A stretch of DNA of 64,000 bases from Oscillospiraceae bacterium. Lineage in GTDB: Bacteria > Bacillota > Clostridia > Oscillospirales > Oscillospiraceae. Below are positions 9,316-20,796 of this stretch, one piece after another; the stretch's first letter is position 1; the number at the start of each line of letters is the position of its first letter. Where the stretch lies: contig JAAWQS010000001.1 of the NCBI GenBank assembly GCA_022800665.1, positions 1 through 64,000 of the forward strand, given 5' to 3'. The notes beneath the pieces are model-generated. The model was not told the origin of the DNA and did no database searches. It saw nothing but the letters and a program-made list of their open reading frames with translations. The position numbers were made by a program, and so were the translations under genes.

Positions 9316-9840
9316 ATGAAAAAGCAAATCCTATGGATAACAGAAACAGCCGTCATGCTGGCACTGCTGGTGACGCTCCAGGCGTTGACCAAAGCCGCCG
9401 GACAGTACGTAACCGGCTCCTGCGTCAATCTTATCCTGGCTGTCACCGCACTCACCGCCGGCCTGGGCAGCGGCGCGGCGGTAGCGGCCCTCTCCCCCTT
9501 TTTTGCCTTCCTGCTGGGCATCGGCCCCCAGCTGCTGCCTATCGTACCCGCCATCGCCCTGGGAAATCTGGCGTATGTGGTCCTGCTGTGGGCCCTTGCC
9601 GGGAAAAAAAATTGTTCCATTGGCCGCGTTGTCTCCGCCTGGCTGGGGGCGGCGGCAGGAAAAGCGGCAGCGCTGTATCTGCTGGTGGTGCAGCTGCTGT
9701 GCCGTCTGCTGCCTCTGCAGCCCCAGCAGATCGAGATGTTTACGGCCATGTTTTCCCTGCCCCAATTGCTCACCGCCCTGGCTGGCGGCGGCATCGCGCT
9801 GCTGATCGTTCCCGTCGTGCGCAGGGCCCTGGGAAAGTGA
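9316..9840 (+). CDS. ECF transporter S-component-like membrane protein (possible corrinoid or lower-ligand precursor uptake)
   Basis: MKKQILWITETAVMLALLVTLQALTKAAGQYVTGSCVNLILA; small multi-TM protein directly after cbiB. Substrate is inferred from neighbourhood only. Confidence 0.75.
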   Translation: MKKQILWITETAVMLALLVTLQALTKAAGQYVTGSCVNLILAVTALTAGLGSGAAVAALSPFFAFLLGIGPQLLPIVPAIALGNLAYVVLLWALAGKKNCSIGRVVSAWLGAAAGKAAALYLLVVQLLCRLLPLQPQQIEMFTAMFSLPQLLTALAGGGIALLIVPVVRRALGK

Positions 9841-9956
9841 GGGAAATATTTTGTTGAATATTACATCTTTGTAACATTGCAAGTTCCCTCTTTACAGACT
9901 GGAAAAAATCGAGTATACTAAAGAAGAATAGAAATCAACAGAAGGGTGGTGCAGGA

Positions 9957-10202
9957 GTGGACGACTTCACGCGCAAATTCGATTTTGTGGGAGAGCAGGA
10001 TGCAGAAATCCATCGCATTATGCTCACGGTGTATCAGGCGCTGGAGGAAAAAGGATATAATCCTGTCAATCAGATTGTAGGCTACATCCTCTCCGAAGAC
10101 CCGACCTATATCACCAACCATCACCAGGCCCGTACCTTGATCCGTAAGGTGGACCGGGATGAGTTGCTGCAAATTCTTGTCCGGAATTATTTGTCCAAAT
10201 AA
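9957..10202 (+). CDS. ireB: IreB family regulatory phosphoprotein (DUF965)
   Basis: GTG start; [62 protein letters not shown] is near-consensus IreB. Confidence 0.93.
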   Translation: MDDFTRKFDFVGEQDAEIHRIMLTVYQALEEKGYNPVNQIVGYILSEDPTYITNHHQARTLIRKVDRDELLQILVRNYLSK

Positions 10203-10210
10203 CCGGCCTG

Positions 10211-10247
10211 CCTCCCCTGAGACGAACCGTCCCAGGGGAGGCTTTTT
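10211..10247 (+). terminator. Rho-independent terminator after ireB
   Basis: CCTCCCCTG-N13-CAGGGGAGG followed by CTTTTT. Confidence 0.85.
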
Positions 10248-10304
10248 ACAGGAAATACCAAAGGGGTACAGGCTGCTGCGCCCGTACCCCTTGTATCTCT
10301 GCGG

Positions 10305-11120
10305 TTATTGATCCGTCTCCTCCTCCGCAGGCAGACGGCGCATTTCAGCGTCCTTTTCGCTGATCCGGCCATACAACCCGTCCAAATCCTTTTTCAGCGC
10401 GTTCAGTCCCACAGGGAACTCGCCTAACGTCCGCTCCAGATTTTTCAGACCCTCGGCAACCTGGCCCGAAACGCTCTGGAAATGCTCCAGCACCTCGCTG
10501 AAATCCTCCGCTGTGTCCTCAATGCACAGCTTCGTCTTCTCCACCACCGCCTGAGATGTGCTCTGGGCATCCGATAGAATGTTCTGCGCCTGCGTCTGCG
10601 CCTGCTCGATCAACGCCCGCGCCTGGGCCTCCGCCTCCGACCGGATGGCCTGGGCCTTGACCTGGGCCTGCTCCACCACCACGTCCGCACGCCGGTGGGC
10701 ATCCAGCTCCAGCTGCGCCAGCTGCTCTTTCTGCCGCCGCAGGTCCTCCATATGGCTCTCCAGTTCCTGGACGCGGTGGAACAGCTGCTGGTTTTCCTCC
10801 GTCATGTCCCGGATGGTCTGGTCCCGCTGCACCACGTCCCGGCGGCTGGATTCCTTGGCCTGCGCCTGGGATTCCCAGTTGTTTTTCGCGTTGTTGTATT
10901 TCGCGGACATATCTGCCAGCTCCGCCGCCAGACGGTCCCGCTCCTGGGTACACTCCCGCAGAGCGTTCTGCGCCTCCTCCTCGGAAGCCTGCAGCTGCGC
11001 TGTCTGGGATTCCAGCCAGGCGATGCTCTCCTCCGACTGCTTCTGTGTTCTCTCAATATATTCCATCACGTCCTGCCGGTTAAAGCCACCGATGGCGCTG
11101 CGAAAAATATGATTATCCAT
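10305..11120 (-). CDS. DivIVA-domain coiled-coil protein
   Basis: MDNHIFRSAIGGFNRQDVMEYIERTQKQ... DivIVA-type N-terminus followed by a long coiled coil. Confidence 0.8.
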   Translation of the reverse strand: MDNHIFRSAIGGFNRQDVMEYIERTQKQSEESIAWLESQTAQLQASEEEAQNALRECTQERDRLAAELADMSAKYNNAKNNWESQAQAKESSRRDVVQRDQTIRDMTEENQQLFHRVQELESHMEDLRRQKEQLAQLELDAHRRADVVVEQAQVKAQAIRSEAEAQARALIEQAQTQAQNILSDAQSTSQAVVEKTKLCIEDTAEDFSEVLEHFQSVSGQVAEGLKNLERTLGEFPVGLNALKKDLDGLYGRISEKDAEMRRLPAEEETDQ

Positions 11121-11288
11121 TGGTATGTATCCCACCTTACTTTATCGTTGGTATTACTTTACCATAAAATATCCCATCTGACAAGTCCCAGCCAACGCCG
11201 TAGGGAGGGAAATCAGTTTTTGAAATTTTTCTATTTTCCCTATTGACTTTTTCGCCGGAACTGTGTATAATAATTTACGCCGCTGTGA

Positions 11289-11380
11289 GGAGATGTCGCG
11301 TAGCTGGTCGAGCGCGCACGATTGGAAATCGTGTATACCTCAAAAGGGTATCGAGAGTTCGAATCTCTCCATCTCCGCCA
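11289..11380 (+). tRNA. tRNA-Ser (anticodon GGA), CCA encoded
   Basis: GGAGATG acceptor pairing with CATCTCC, anticodon loop TTGGAAA, long variable arm, GTTCGAATC T-loop, 3' GCCA. Confidence 0.95.
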
Positions 11381-11392
11381 ATGAAAAGGCCT

Positions 11393-11521
11393 TGTACCGC
11401 AAGGGAATACCCCCAAAGAGGCGCTAAGAGGCGCTATGTGATACAAGGGGTATCCCGGTACGGCAAAACGAGTACCTGCAAGAGAATTTTGAACTTCTCT
11501 TGCAGGTACTCGTTTTGTACC
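11393..11521. repeat. Nested inverted repeats downstream of tRNA-Ser, including a 23-bp perfect inverted repeat
   Basis: CAAAACGAGTACCTGCAAGAGAA (11464-11486) / TTCTCTTGCAGGTACTCGTTTTG (11495-11517), 8-nt loop; plus GTACC..GGGAATACCCC / GGGGTATCCCGGTAC (11394-11413 / 11447-11461). Confidence 0.9.
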
Positions 11522-11599
11522 ATAGTTAGCACAGTCGGACTCAGTCCACGCTATGTTACACGTCTTTCGCTCTTGCCTGCTGAAAAAATGCGCTTTTGT

Positions 11600-13330
11600 T
11601 CAAATATCATTCTCCCGATTCTCAATAAAATTCTTCAACATCTGCGCCACCTGCGCCCGTGTGGTCTGCCCCTGGGGGCCAAGCCGCCCACAATCCCCTG
11701 TGCCGCCGCCCATATCGCCGCATCAGCGTACCAGGAATCCGGCGCGACATCCAGGAAACTGCTGCCGCCGTTTACGCTGGGTCTGCCTTCCATATTGTAG
11801 AGTATCTGTGCCAACTGCCCACGGGTCAGCGGACTGTCTGGCCGGAAGGTTCCATCCTCAAAACCGGCCAGCAGGCCCTCCCGGATCGCATAATCCGCCG
11901 CTTCATGATACCATGTCCCGGTACGCAAATCGGCATAAGCGCTGGACGGACAATCCACGCCGCCGTCACAAGGTTTCTCTTGGTTTTCGTCCGGTACCGC
12001 CAGATCAAGCGGCACATACCCTGTATCCGGCGTCACGGTCAGCGTGACCGTCGTACCGCTTGCGGCATTGGTACGGTTGGCGGTTACTTTTTTCTTTACC
12101 GCTTCAATCTTTGCCGCTTCCGGGGGAGCGTCCTGCTTCTCGACTGTCAGCTTGATCTCCACCGCACCGCCGTTGTTGACGGCCTCCTGATCCTCCGGCG
12201 TGTAAATGCTGGTATCCGTAAAGAGCTGATTCAGCTCGCCCACAATGACCGGAGGCGTTTCCTCGTTTTTGATCTCTACAACAGAATTAGTCTTTCCAGT
12301 GGGCAGGACGATGGTTAGTCTGGCATCTCCACTGGTGATTTCTTGCTTTACGGTCTTGGCGATGCCGCCCTTTTCCGCTTTCAGGTTGTAGATTCCAACC
12401 GGTACGCCGCTGAATGTGAAGCGTCCGTTGGAATCGGTCCGTTCTGCCGCCACAACCTGTGTGCCGCGCATGAGCGTCACTACCGCGTTCGGTACGCCGG
12501 CGCCAACGTGGATATTTTCGCCGTAGGAAAGCGTGTACTCGGTGGAAGCGATTTCTTTATCCCCATCCAACGCCTTGACCGCATTGCCGCCGGGCTGAAT
12601 GGCGGAGCCGGTATATTCGTAGCTGTCCGGCGTGATGGTGACGGCAGGCGTGACCGCCTCGCGGCTGATGGTCACGGTCCTCTGCGCTGTCGCCGTCTCC
12701 GTATTGTCTGTTGCCGGAATCGTGGCCGTAAGGGTATAGGTCCCGGCGTTTTGGGGCGTGGCGCTCCATGTAAACTCCACATCCGCGAACGCCGCGCCGG
12801 TGACAGTCAGGTCGCTTGCTCCGGGATAGCCGATCTCCTGGCCGTCGTAGGCTTTATCCGGGGCGTAGCTGCTGCTGAACACAATCGCTGGCTGGGACTT
12901 GGTAATGGCCCCCGCCACGGAGACAGTATCGGAGACAAGCCGGTAATTGTCCTTGGCCGCCCCGGCCAGGGTAATTCCGCTGGCGGTGATGGTATCCGCC
13001 GTCTGCACACCGGCGCTGTTGTAGGCAATACTCCCCGCCGAAACGGTTACATCATCCCCGTCGATAACCCCGTCCAGCGTGAGCGACAACCCCGTGGGAG
13101 GATTTATCGTGCCGTCGTAAGTTTTGCTGGTCGTTCCGGTAAGGGCGGCGGTGATTTCCTTCGGCGTGATTTCAAAGGTCGTTGTTACCATATCCAAATA
13201 AATCCCCGTCCCTGTGGCCGTGACGGTGGCCGTACCGGCGTTGGTGTTGTCCGAGTACGATACGGTGTAGTCCGTGCCCTGGACCAGCGTTTTGTCGTCC
13301 AGGGTCACGGTGACAGCGGTCTGCTGAATG
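11600..13330 (-). pseudogene. Degenerate surface protein with YDG/MBG-like repeats, a Pro-free linker and C-terminal SLH domains; 5'-truncated and frameshifted
   Basis: ORF 11635..13434 has no signal peptide and an unrelated-looking N-terminus; SLH motifs AYADLRTGTWYHEAADYAIREGLLAGFEDGTFRPDSPLTRGQLAQILY; the frame breaks near 11680, after which the other frame continues QGQTTRAQVAQMLKNFIENRENDI*. Confidence 0.7.
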
Positions 13331-13713
13331 AGCCGGTATTCACCCAACTTGCCCAGAAATATGGCAAGACCAACGCCCAGATCATCCTCCGCCAGACGTA
13401 ATTCTAAATGCGTAAAAATCTCCTGGCAGTTCAAAAACCACGACGCTCGTATTAAATTGGCCAGACTCTATCCTACTTTAGCTTAAAAACTGTCCGGATG
13501 GGACACTAGTCCTTGTCTGAAAAATAGGAATTGCCCAAAAGACGAAAAGGGTGTAAGATAAGTGCATGGGGAAAATATTTTCACCCGGCAAAGAACGGAC
13601 GCAAGAAGTTTTAAGCGGTCTTGCCGGTATTGTCGCGGCAATTGAAGAAGATCTGAAAAAGCAGGCAAAATAGAGACAGAGACGGCGTTGAATCATGCCA
13701 TCTCTGTCTTTCC

Positions 13714-14919
13714 TTATGATTCCCGCGCCTCGCTGGCGGCCAGGCCGTCCACAAACTGCCGCGCCGCTCTGGGAGACCGTCCTCCCCGGCCCAGCACGTA
13801 GCGTTCCGCCAGCAGGTCCAGCTGCTCCCCGCCGCACCGTACGCCCCTGGCTTCGGCCAGATGGCGTACAATGTCCAGGTACGTGGCCTTGTTAGGCTTC
13901 TGGAAGGTAATATGTATTCCAAACCGCTCTGACAGGCTCATCAATTCCTGCATGGTGTCGTTGCGGTGGACATCATCCCCCTCCCGGTCGGAGAATTTCT
14001 CCTTTACCAGATGGCGGCGGTTGCTGGTGGCATAAATCACCACGTTCCGGCTCCTCATGGACACCGAGCCCTCCAGCGCCGCTTTCAGCGCGCTGTAGCT
14101 GTCGTCGTCCTTCTGGAAGGACAGATCGTCAATAAACAGGATAAACTTCAGCGGATTCACCGACAGCTCGTCCAGAACCGCCGGAATCTCCCGCAGCTGC
14201 TCTTTACGGACCTCCAGAATGCGCAGGCCCTCCTGGTGCAGCTCGTTGGCGACCGCCTTCACTGTGGAGGATTTCCCGGTACCCGCGTCGCCGGTGAGGA
14301 GGATGTTGGCGGCAGGGCGTCCGTCCAGCAGCGCCTGGGTGTTGTCCAGGATGATCTGCTGCTCCCGTTTGTAGTCCACCAGGTCCGACAGCCGGGTGTC
14401 GTCGGGGTGGAGAACCGGGACAATCCGCCCCTGGGCGTTCAAATAGAACATGTGGTTGCGGGCATAGATGCCGCAGCCGTACTGTCCGATTTTCTCCGTA
14501 CGGCGGCGGTACCCGGCGGCCAAATCCACCGCCGACGCGCCAAATCCCGGCAGCGGCTCCATCCCGGCCAGCGGCTCCTGGAGGACGGCAGGGGTGAGGT
14601 CCGCCGCCGCCTGTAAAGTTTCCAGCTCTGCTTCCACGCATTGGCGCATATAGTCCGGCGGGGTCAGACCCTGGCCGACGGCCCGCATATAGACGTTTTC
14701 GTCCTCCTCCACAATCCGCTGGATATGGAGGCCCAAATCTCCGCCGCCCTTCTCATAGAGCCGGGAGACAAGCTCCGCGTAGGAGGACACCACCATCTGG
14801 GGATATCCGTTTTCCATGCTGTCCAGATAGGTGCACAGCTCCTCCACCACCGGGTCGGACAGCAGCCTGCGGAATACAGCCAGCATCCGCAGGCGAATAT
14901 TCAGCTCACTTAAATCCAT
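13714..14919 (-). CDS. DUF815 family P-loop ATPase (AAA+)
   Basis: ANILLTGDAGTGKSSTVKAVANE, FILFIDDLSF, YATSNRRHLVKEKFSDR; DUF815 signature. Confidence 0.88.
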   Translation of the reverse strand: MDLSELNIRLRMLAVFRRLLSDPVVEELCTYLDSMENGYPQMVVSSYAELVSRLYEKGGGDLGLHIQRIVEEDENVYMRAVGQGLTPPDYMRQCVEAELETLQAAADLTPAVLQEPLAGMEPLPGFGASAVDLAAGYRRRTEKIGQYGCGIYARNHMFYLNAQGRIVPVLHPDDTRLSDLVDYKREQQIILDNTQALLDGRPAANILLTGDAGTGKSSTVKAVANELHQEGLRILEVRKEQLREIPAVLDELSVNPLKFILFIDDLSFQKDDDSYSALKAALEGSVSMRSRNVVIYATSNRRHLVKEKFSDREGDDVHRNDTMQELMSLSERFGIHITFQKPNKATYLDIVRHLAEARGVRCGGEQLDLLAERYVLGRGGRSPRAARQFVDGLAASEARES

Positions 14920-16574
14920 CAATTCAGAACCGCCCCCGACGCCCCGCTGGAGACCAGCGCCGCATACCGCTTCAGGTAGCCGGACAGCTCCTTTTTCTGC
15001 GGTGTAAACGCCTGCATACGGGCTTCCAGCTCCGCCGCGTCTACCTTCAGCTCCAGGGTGTGGGCCGGGATGTCAATTCGGATGCGGTCTCCCTCCCGCA
15101 CCACGCCGATGACGCCGCCGCTGGCCGCCTCCGGGGACACATGTCCGATACATGCGCCGCGGGTTGCGCCGCTGAAACGTCCATCGGTAATCAAAGCCAC
15201 GCTGCTGCCCAGACCCATGCCCATAATGGCGGAGGTGGGGTTGAGCATCTCCCGCATACCGGGTCCGCCCCTGGGTCCCTCGTAGCGGATGACCACCACG
15301 TCGCCGGGATGAATCTGTCCGGCGTTGATGGCCTCCTGAGCGTCCTCCTCGCACTCGAACACACGGGCCGGTCCCTCATGGACCAGCATCTCCGGCGCAA
15401 CGGCGGAACGCTTGACAACGCTGCCCTCCGGGGCCAGATTGCCCCGCAGCACGGCAATGCCGCCGGTTTCGCTGTAGGGATTGTCAATAGGACGGATGAC
15501 GTCTGGATTCTGATTGACGCATCCGGCGATATTTTCGGCCACCGTCTTTGTGGTGACGGTCAGGCAGTCCGTGTGCAGCAGCCCCTTCTTGTTCAGCTCA
15601 TGCATCACCGCGTACACGCCTCCCGCCTCGTCCAGCTCCTCCATATAGGTATGGCCCGCCGGGGCCAGATGGCAGAGGTTGGGCGTCTTTTCGCTCATGG
15701 CGTTGGCGATATCCAGGTTGATGGCAACGCCGCACTCGTGGGCGATGGCGGGCAGGTGCAGCATACTGTTGGTGGAGCAGCCCAGGGCCATGTCTACGGT
15801 CAGGGCGTTGTCAAAGGCGTTCCGGGTCATGATGTCCCTGGGCCGGATGTCCTGTTCCACCAGCTTCATCACCGCCATGCCGGTATGCTTGGCCAGCTCA
15901 ATGCGGCTGGAGTACACAGCAGGGATGGTACCGTTGCCCCTCAGGGCCATGCCCAGGGCTTCGGTAAGGCAGTTCATGGAGTTGGCGGTGTACATACCGG
16001 AGCAGGAGCCGCAGGTGGGACAGGTCTTGCACTCGTATTCCCGCAGCTTTTCATTGGTCATTTTCCCGGCGTTGTACTGCCCTACCGCCTCGGAAATAGT
16101 GGAAAAGCTGGCCTTACCGCCGTCGATGTGTCCGGCCAGCATCGGCCCGCCGCTGACAAAAATAGCGGGCAGATTCAGCCGGGCCGCGGCCATCAGCAGA
16201 CCGGGGACGTTCTTGTCGCAGTTGGGGACCATCACCAGGGCGTCGAAGCCGTGGGCCATAGCCATGGCCTCGGTGGAGTCGGCGATGAGGTCCCGCGTCA
16301 CCAGGGAGTATTTCATGCCCACATGACCCATAGCTATACCGTCGCACACCGCAATGGCTGGGAAGACGATGGGCGTACCGCCGGCCATCGCCACCCCCAG
16401 GCGCACGGCATCCACAATCTTGTCCAGGTTCATATGGCCGGGGACAATCTCGTTATAGGAGCTGACAATGCCCACCAGCGGACGGCTGACCTCTTCCTCC
16501 GTCAAGCCCAGGGCGTGGTATAGGGCGCGGTGGGGGGCGTTCTGGGGTCCAAGCTTGAGTGAATCACTTTTCAT
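14919..16574 (-). CDS. ilvD: Dihydroxy-acid dehydratase
   Basis: 551 aa; [51 protein letters not shown]. Confidence 0.97.
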   Translation of the reverse strand: MKSDSLKLGPQNAPHRALYHALGLTEEEVSRPLVGIVSSYNEIVPGHMNLDKIVDAVRLGVAMAGGTPIVFPAIAVCDGIAMGHVGMKYSLVTRDLIADSTEAMAMAHGFDALVMVPNCDKNVPGLLMAAARLNLPAIFVSGGPMLAGHIDGGKASFSTISEAVGQYNAGKMTNEKLREYECKTCPTCGSCSGMYTANSMNCLTEALGMALRGNGTIPAVYSSRIELAKHTGMAVMKLVEQDIRPRDIMTRNAFDNALTVDMALGCSTNSMLHLPAIAHECGVAINLDIANAMSEKTPNLCHLAPAGHTYMEELDEAGGVYAVMHELNKKGLLHTDCLTVTTKTVAENIAGCVNQNPDVIRPIDNPYSETGGIAVLRGNLAPEGSVVKRSAVAPEMLVHEGPARVFECEEDAQEAINAGQIHPGDVVVIRYEGPRGGPGMREMLNPTSAIMGMGLGSSVALITDGRFSGATRGACIGHVSPEAASGGVIGVVREGDRIRIDIPAHTLELKVDAAELEARMQAFTPQKKELSGYLKRYAALVSSGASGAVLN

Positions 16575-16592
16575 AGGTGTTCCTCCCGCGGC

Positions 16593-17615
<1,023 letters not shown>

Positions 17616-17628
17616 TTACCTCTCTTAC

Positions 17629-18294
17629 TTAAAAAGTTATAGTTTTGTTATCGCTCGATAACACACTGATATTCCCTTTTATGAACAATTGGTATGCTCT
17701 GTCCGCAATGAGCCTGGTTTCTGCAAAGTCAAGACCTCCGCTGATTACTCCGCCGACAACCGGAACAGCCTTTCCCAGATTAATAAGCCCTTTTGTCCCA
17801 AATTTTGTTAAGAATCTAAAACCCACCTTTTGATTAATTTTTATCAAAACTTCACCAGGAATCTTTTTCACCATCGCAACAGCAAATTTTTCTCCAAATC
17901 GGATCCCCACACCTTTGATCACTTGGTCAAGAGCTATCCCGGCCAGACAGGCGTATACCAACGTCTGCACCTGGTCGCTGTCCGTATCATAGCCGCCCAT
18001 ATACGCAAGGCAAGAAATCATCCGCATTTGAACATACATGACGCTGCTGATATTGGCAGGGATTGCGACTGGCAATGTAATAAGACCGCCTAAGCCTGTC
18101 ACAAATCCGGATGTTGCACATTTGGCGATTTGGTAGTTGATAAAGTTTTTTGCTGCCGCCTCTGTGGTTGGGTTCTTCTGCAAATAGTCGTTGGCGAGCT
18201 TACTGACCGGAGGACTTACCTTTGCTATTCCATTGATGGATTGTTCATACAGTTTATCCAATAACTGCATCATTTCCTCTTGGTTCATTTTCAT
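17629..18294 (-). CDS. EcsC family protein
   Basis: GFVTGLGGLITLPVAIPANISSVMYVQMRMISCLAYMGGYD...; EcsC-like family. Confidence 0.8.
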   Translation of the reverse strand: MKMNQEEMMQLLDKLYEQSINGIAKVSPPVSKLANDYLQKNPTTEAAAKNFINYQIAKCATSGFVTGLGGLITLPVAIPANISSVMYVQMRMISCLAYMGGYDTDSDQVQTLVYACLAGIALDQVIKGVGIRFGEKFAVAMVKKIPGEVLIKINQKVGFRFLTKFGTKGLINLGKAVPVVGGVISGGLDFAETRLIADRAYQLFIKGNISVLSSDNKTITF

Positions 18295-18376
18295 TGCTTT
18301 TCTCCTGATCTATAAAATTGAATCTCGAAGATAGATACCAGATTCCAGCCAAGATATTTCATGAATGCGGTCTTTG

Positions 18377-18898
18377 CTAATTGATCTCTTCCCGAATGGT
18401 CTTGCATCCCCGTTCCAGCGCAACTACGCCGGTACGACAGATTTCCAAAATATGATAATCCCGCATCAGGTTAATAAATGCGTCAATCCGATTGGTATCG
18501 CCGGTCAGCTGAATCACGATGGAATCCCGCGTATAATCCTCGCTCTTAGCGCCGTACGCCTCCACCGCCGCCAGAATATCGCTGCGGCTGGCGGGATTGT
18601 TCTCCATCTTAATCAGAAGCAGCTCCCGACAGACCGCATCATCCGGCTGCATGTCCTCCACTGCGCTGACCACCGGCAGTTTATACAGCTGCTCCACCAA
18701 TTGATGCTTAGTTCTGGGGTCGCCGTGGAAGCGGACGGTAATACGGGAATAATCCGGCGATTCTGTCTCACTCACCGTCAAAGTGTCGATATTGAACTGC
18801 CGGCGGCGAAACATGCTGGTGACGCGGTTCAGAACGCCGAACTGATTTTGTACCAGTACCGCTATGATATATTTATACTGATTCATCTCAATCACCAA
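18377..18898 (-). CDS. ilvN: Acetolactate synthase small subunit
   Basis: ACT-domain protein IIAVLVQNQFGVLNRVTSMFRRRQFNIDTLTVSETE. Confidence 0.95.
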   Translation of the reverse strand: MVIEMNQYKYIIAVLVQNQFGVLNRVTSMFRRRQFNIDTLTVSETESPDYSRITVRFHGDPRTKHQLVEQLYKLPVVSAVEDMQPDDAVCRELLLIKMENNPASRSDILAAVEAYGAKSEDYTRDSIVIQLTGDTNRIDAFINLMRDYHILEICRTGVVALERGCKTIREEIN

Positions 18899-20552
18899 CC
18901 TTTACAATGATGTCGTCCATGGACCCGCCCGGCGGCAGCATTGGCAGGACAAATTCATCCTGACCGATTGCACAGTCGATGACATACGGCCCCTGGGCCT
19001 GGAAGGCACGTGCCAACGCATGGTCCAAAGCCTCCAGGGTGTCTACCGCCTCGCCCTGTGCGCCGAACGCCTCTGCTAAACGAACAAAATCTGTCTTTCT
19101 GTCCAGAATCGTATTAGAGTAATGCTTATCGAAGAACAGCGTCTGCCACTGCCGTACCATACCGAGTACGCCGTTATTCAGCAGCAGAATGACCAGAGGG
19201 ACGCGATTGGTTACGGCGGTAGCCAGTTCGTTCAGATTCATACCGAAACTGCCATCGCCGGTGATGAGTACCGTGCGCTCCCCGGTACCCATCTGCGCGC
19301 CAATAGCCGCGCCCAGACCAAAACCCATCGTCCCCAGCCCGCCGCTGGAGAGAAAACGACGGCAGCGATGGAATACCAGATGCTGCGCCGCCCACATCTG
19401 ATGTTGACCGACATCGGTAGCTACAGGCGTGTTTTCGTTGAGATAGCGGTTTAAGGTCAGAATGGCATTTCTGGGGGTCAGACCCTCCGGCGGGGTTTCC
19501 GATGCTTCTGCGGCTCGATAACCTGCGATCAGCTCCTGCCACTGGGGACGGCGGGTGGGTCGAATCAAAGGCAACAGCTTTTGCAGCGTCAGCTTGATGT
19601 CGCCGCGCAGGGCATGGGCGGCAACAATGTTTTTGCTCAGCTCCGAACCGTCTATGTCGATATGCACGATCTTTGCGCCGGTGGCAAATTTGAAACGATT
19701 GCCAGTGACACGGTCGTTGAACCGTCCGCCCAATGCAATAATGCAGTCGGCATGGTGCATTGCCATGGAAGCGGCGTAGTGACCGTGCATCCCCTGCATC
19801 CCTAAAAAGCGGGGACTGTCCGTAGGCAGAGCGGAGACGCCCATCAGGGAACAGCCTATCGGAGCGTCAATCGCCTCTGCCAGTTCCAGCAGCTCCTTTT
19901 GTGCGCCGCTGATGACCAGACCGCCGCCAAAATACAGAAAAGGCCGTTGGGCATCGTTGATGCATTGGGCCGCCTCCTGAATCCGCACATCCTTTGCCGG
20001 CCAAGGCGCGTCCGGCGTCACCGGCTGGGCGGGTTCATAGTCGCATTTTGCAATCTGGATATCTTTGGGGATATCCACCAGCACCGGACCTGGGCGGCCC
20101 GATTTTGCCAGCTGGAACGCTTCGCGGATGGTATCTGCGAGGTCCTCCACCGCGCCGACAAAATAGTTATGTTTGGTAATGGGCAGGGTTATACCGGTGA
20201 TGTCGATTTCCTGAAAGCTGTCCGTTCCGATTTGATGGGCAGGCACGTTCCCTGTGACCACCACCATGGGTACGGAATCCAGAAAAGCGGTCGCTATACC
20301 CGTGACCAGATTGGTTGCCCCTGGACCCGACGTTGCGATGACCACGCCAACCCGCCCTGTTGCGCGGGCGTATCCATCGGCGGCATGGGTGGCCCCCTGT
20401 TCGTGGGCGGTCAGAACATGGCGCAGCTCGTCCTGATATTTGTAGAGGGAATCATACACGTTGATGATCTGCCCGCCGGGGTACCCGAACACTACCTCGC
20501 TCCCCTGCTCGATCAACGTCCTGACCACTATGTCAGCTCCGGATAGTATCAT
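18888..20552 (-). CDS. ilvB: Acetolactate synthase large subunit
   Basis: GADIVVRTLIEQGSEVVFGYPGGQIINVYDSLY; TPP-binding GDGSFGMNLNELATA. Confidence 0.96.
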   Translation of the reverse strand: MILSGADIVVRTLIEQGSEVVFGYPGGQIINVYDSLYKYQDELRHVLTAHEQGATHAADGYARATGRVGVVIATSGPGATNLVTGIATAFLDSVPMVVVTGNVPAHQIGTDSFQEIDITGITLPITKHNYFVGAVEDLADTIREAFQLAKSGRPGPVLVDIPKDIQIAKCDYEPAQPVTPDAPWPAKDVRIQEAAQCINDAQRPFLYFGGGLVISGAQKELLELAEAIDAPIGCSLMGVSALPTDSPRFLGMQGMHGHYAASMAMHHADCIIALGGRFNDRVTGNRFKFATGAKIVHIDIDGSELSKNIVAAHALRGDIKLTLQKLLPLIRPTRRPQWQELIAGYRAAEASETPPEGLTPRNAILTLNRYLNENTPVATDVGQHQMWAAQHLVFHRCRRFLSSGGLGTMGFGLGAAIGAQMGTGERTVLITGDGSFGMNLNELATAVTNRVPLVILLLNNGVLGMVRQWQTLFFDKHYSNTILDRKTDFVRLAEAFGAQGEAVDTLEALDHALARAFQAQGPYVIDCAIGQDEFVLPMLPPGGSMDDIIVKVGD

Positions 20553-20644
20553 TCGCTATCATCCTTTCGTATTGGTCTTCCGCTCGTCTATGATAATCAA
20601 ATTCTCCGCTTTTGGCAATCGTTAATTTCTGCCGCAGAAACTGC

Positions 20645-20725
20645 AAAAAGACCCCGTCTCTTACAAAAGAGACAGGGTCCTGTAATTAACAGACCTTGCG
20701 GTACCACGCCCGCGCAAGCAACCGC
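20645..20725 (-). promoter_or_regulatory. T-box-like antiterminator and terminator in the ilvB leader
   Basis: Minus strand reads CTTGCGCGGGCGTGGTACCGCAAG (T-box core GGCGTGGTACCGC) then terminator GACCCTGTCTC-TTTTGTAA-GAGACGGGGTC-TTTTT. Confidence 0.8.
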
Positions 20726-20796
20726 TCCGGGGGCCGGTACATCTTATTTTTCCCCTTCGTCGCGTTTCGTAAGTCATTGCTTTTATAGTATGCTGT

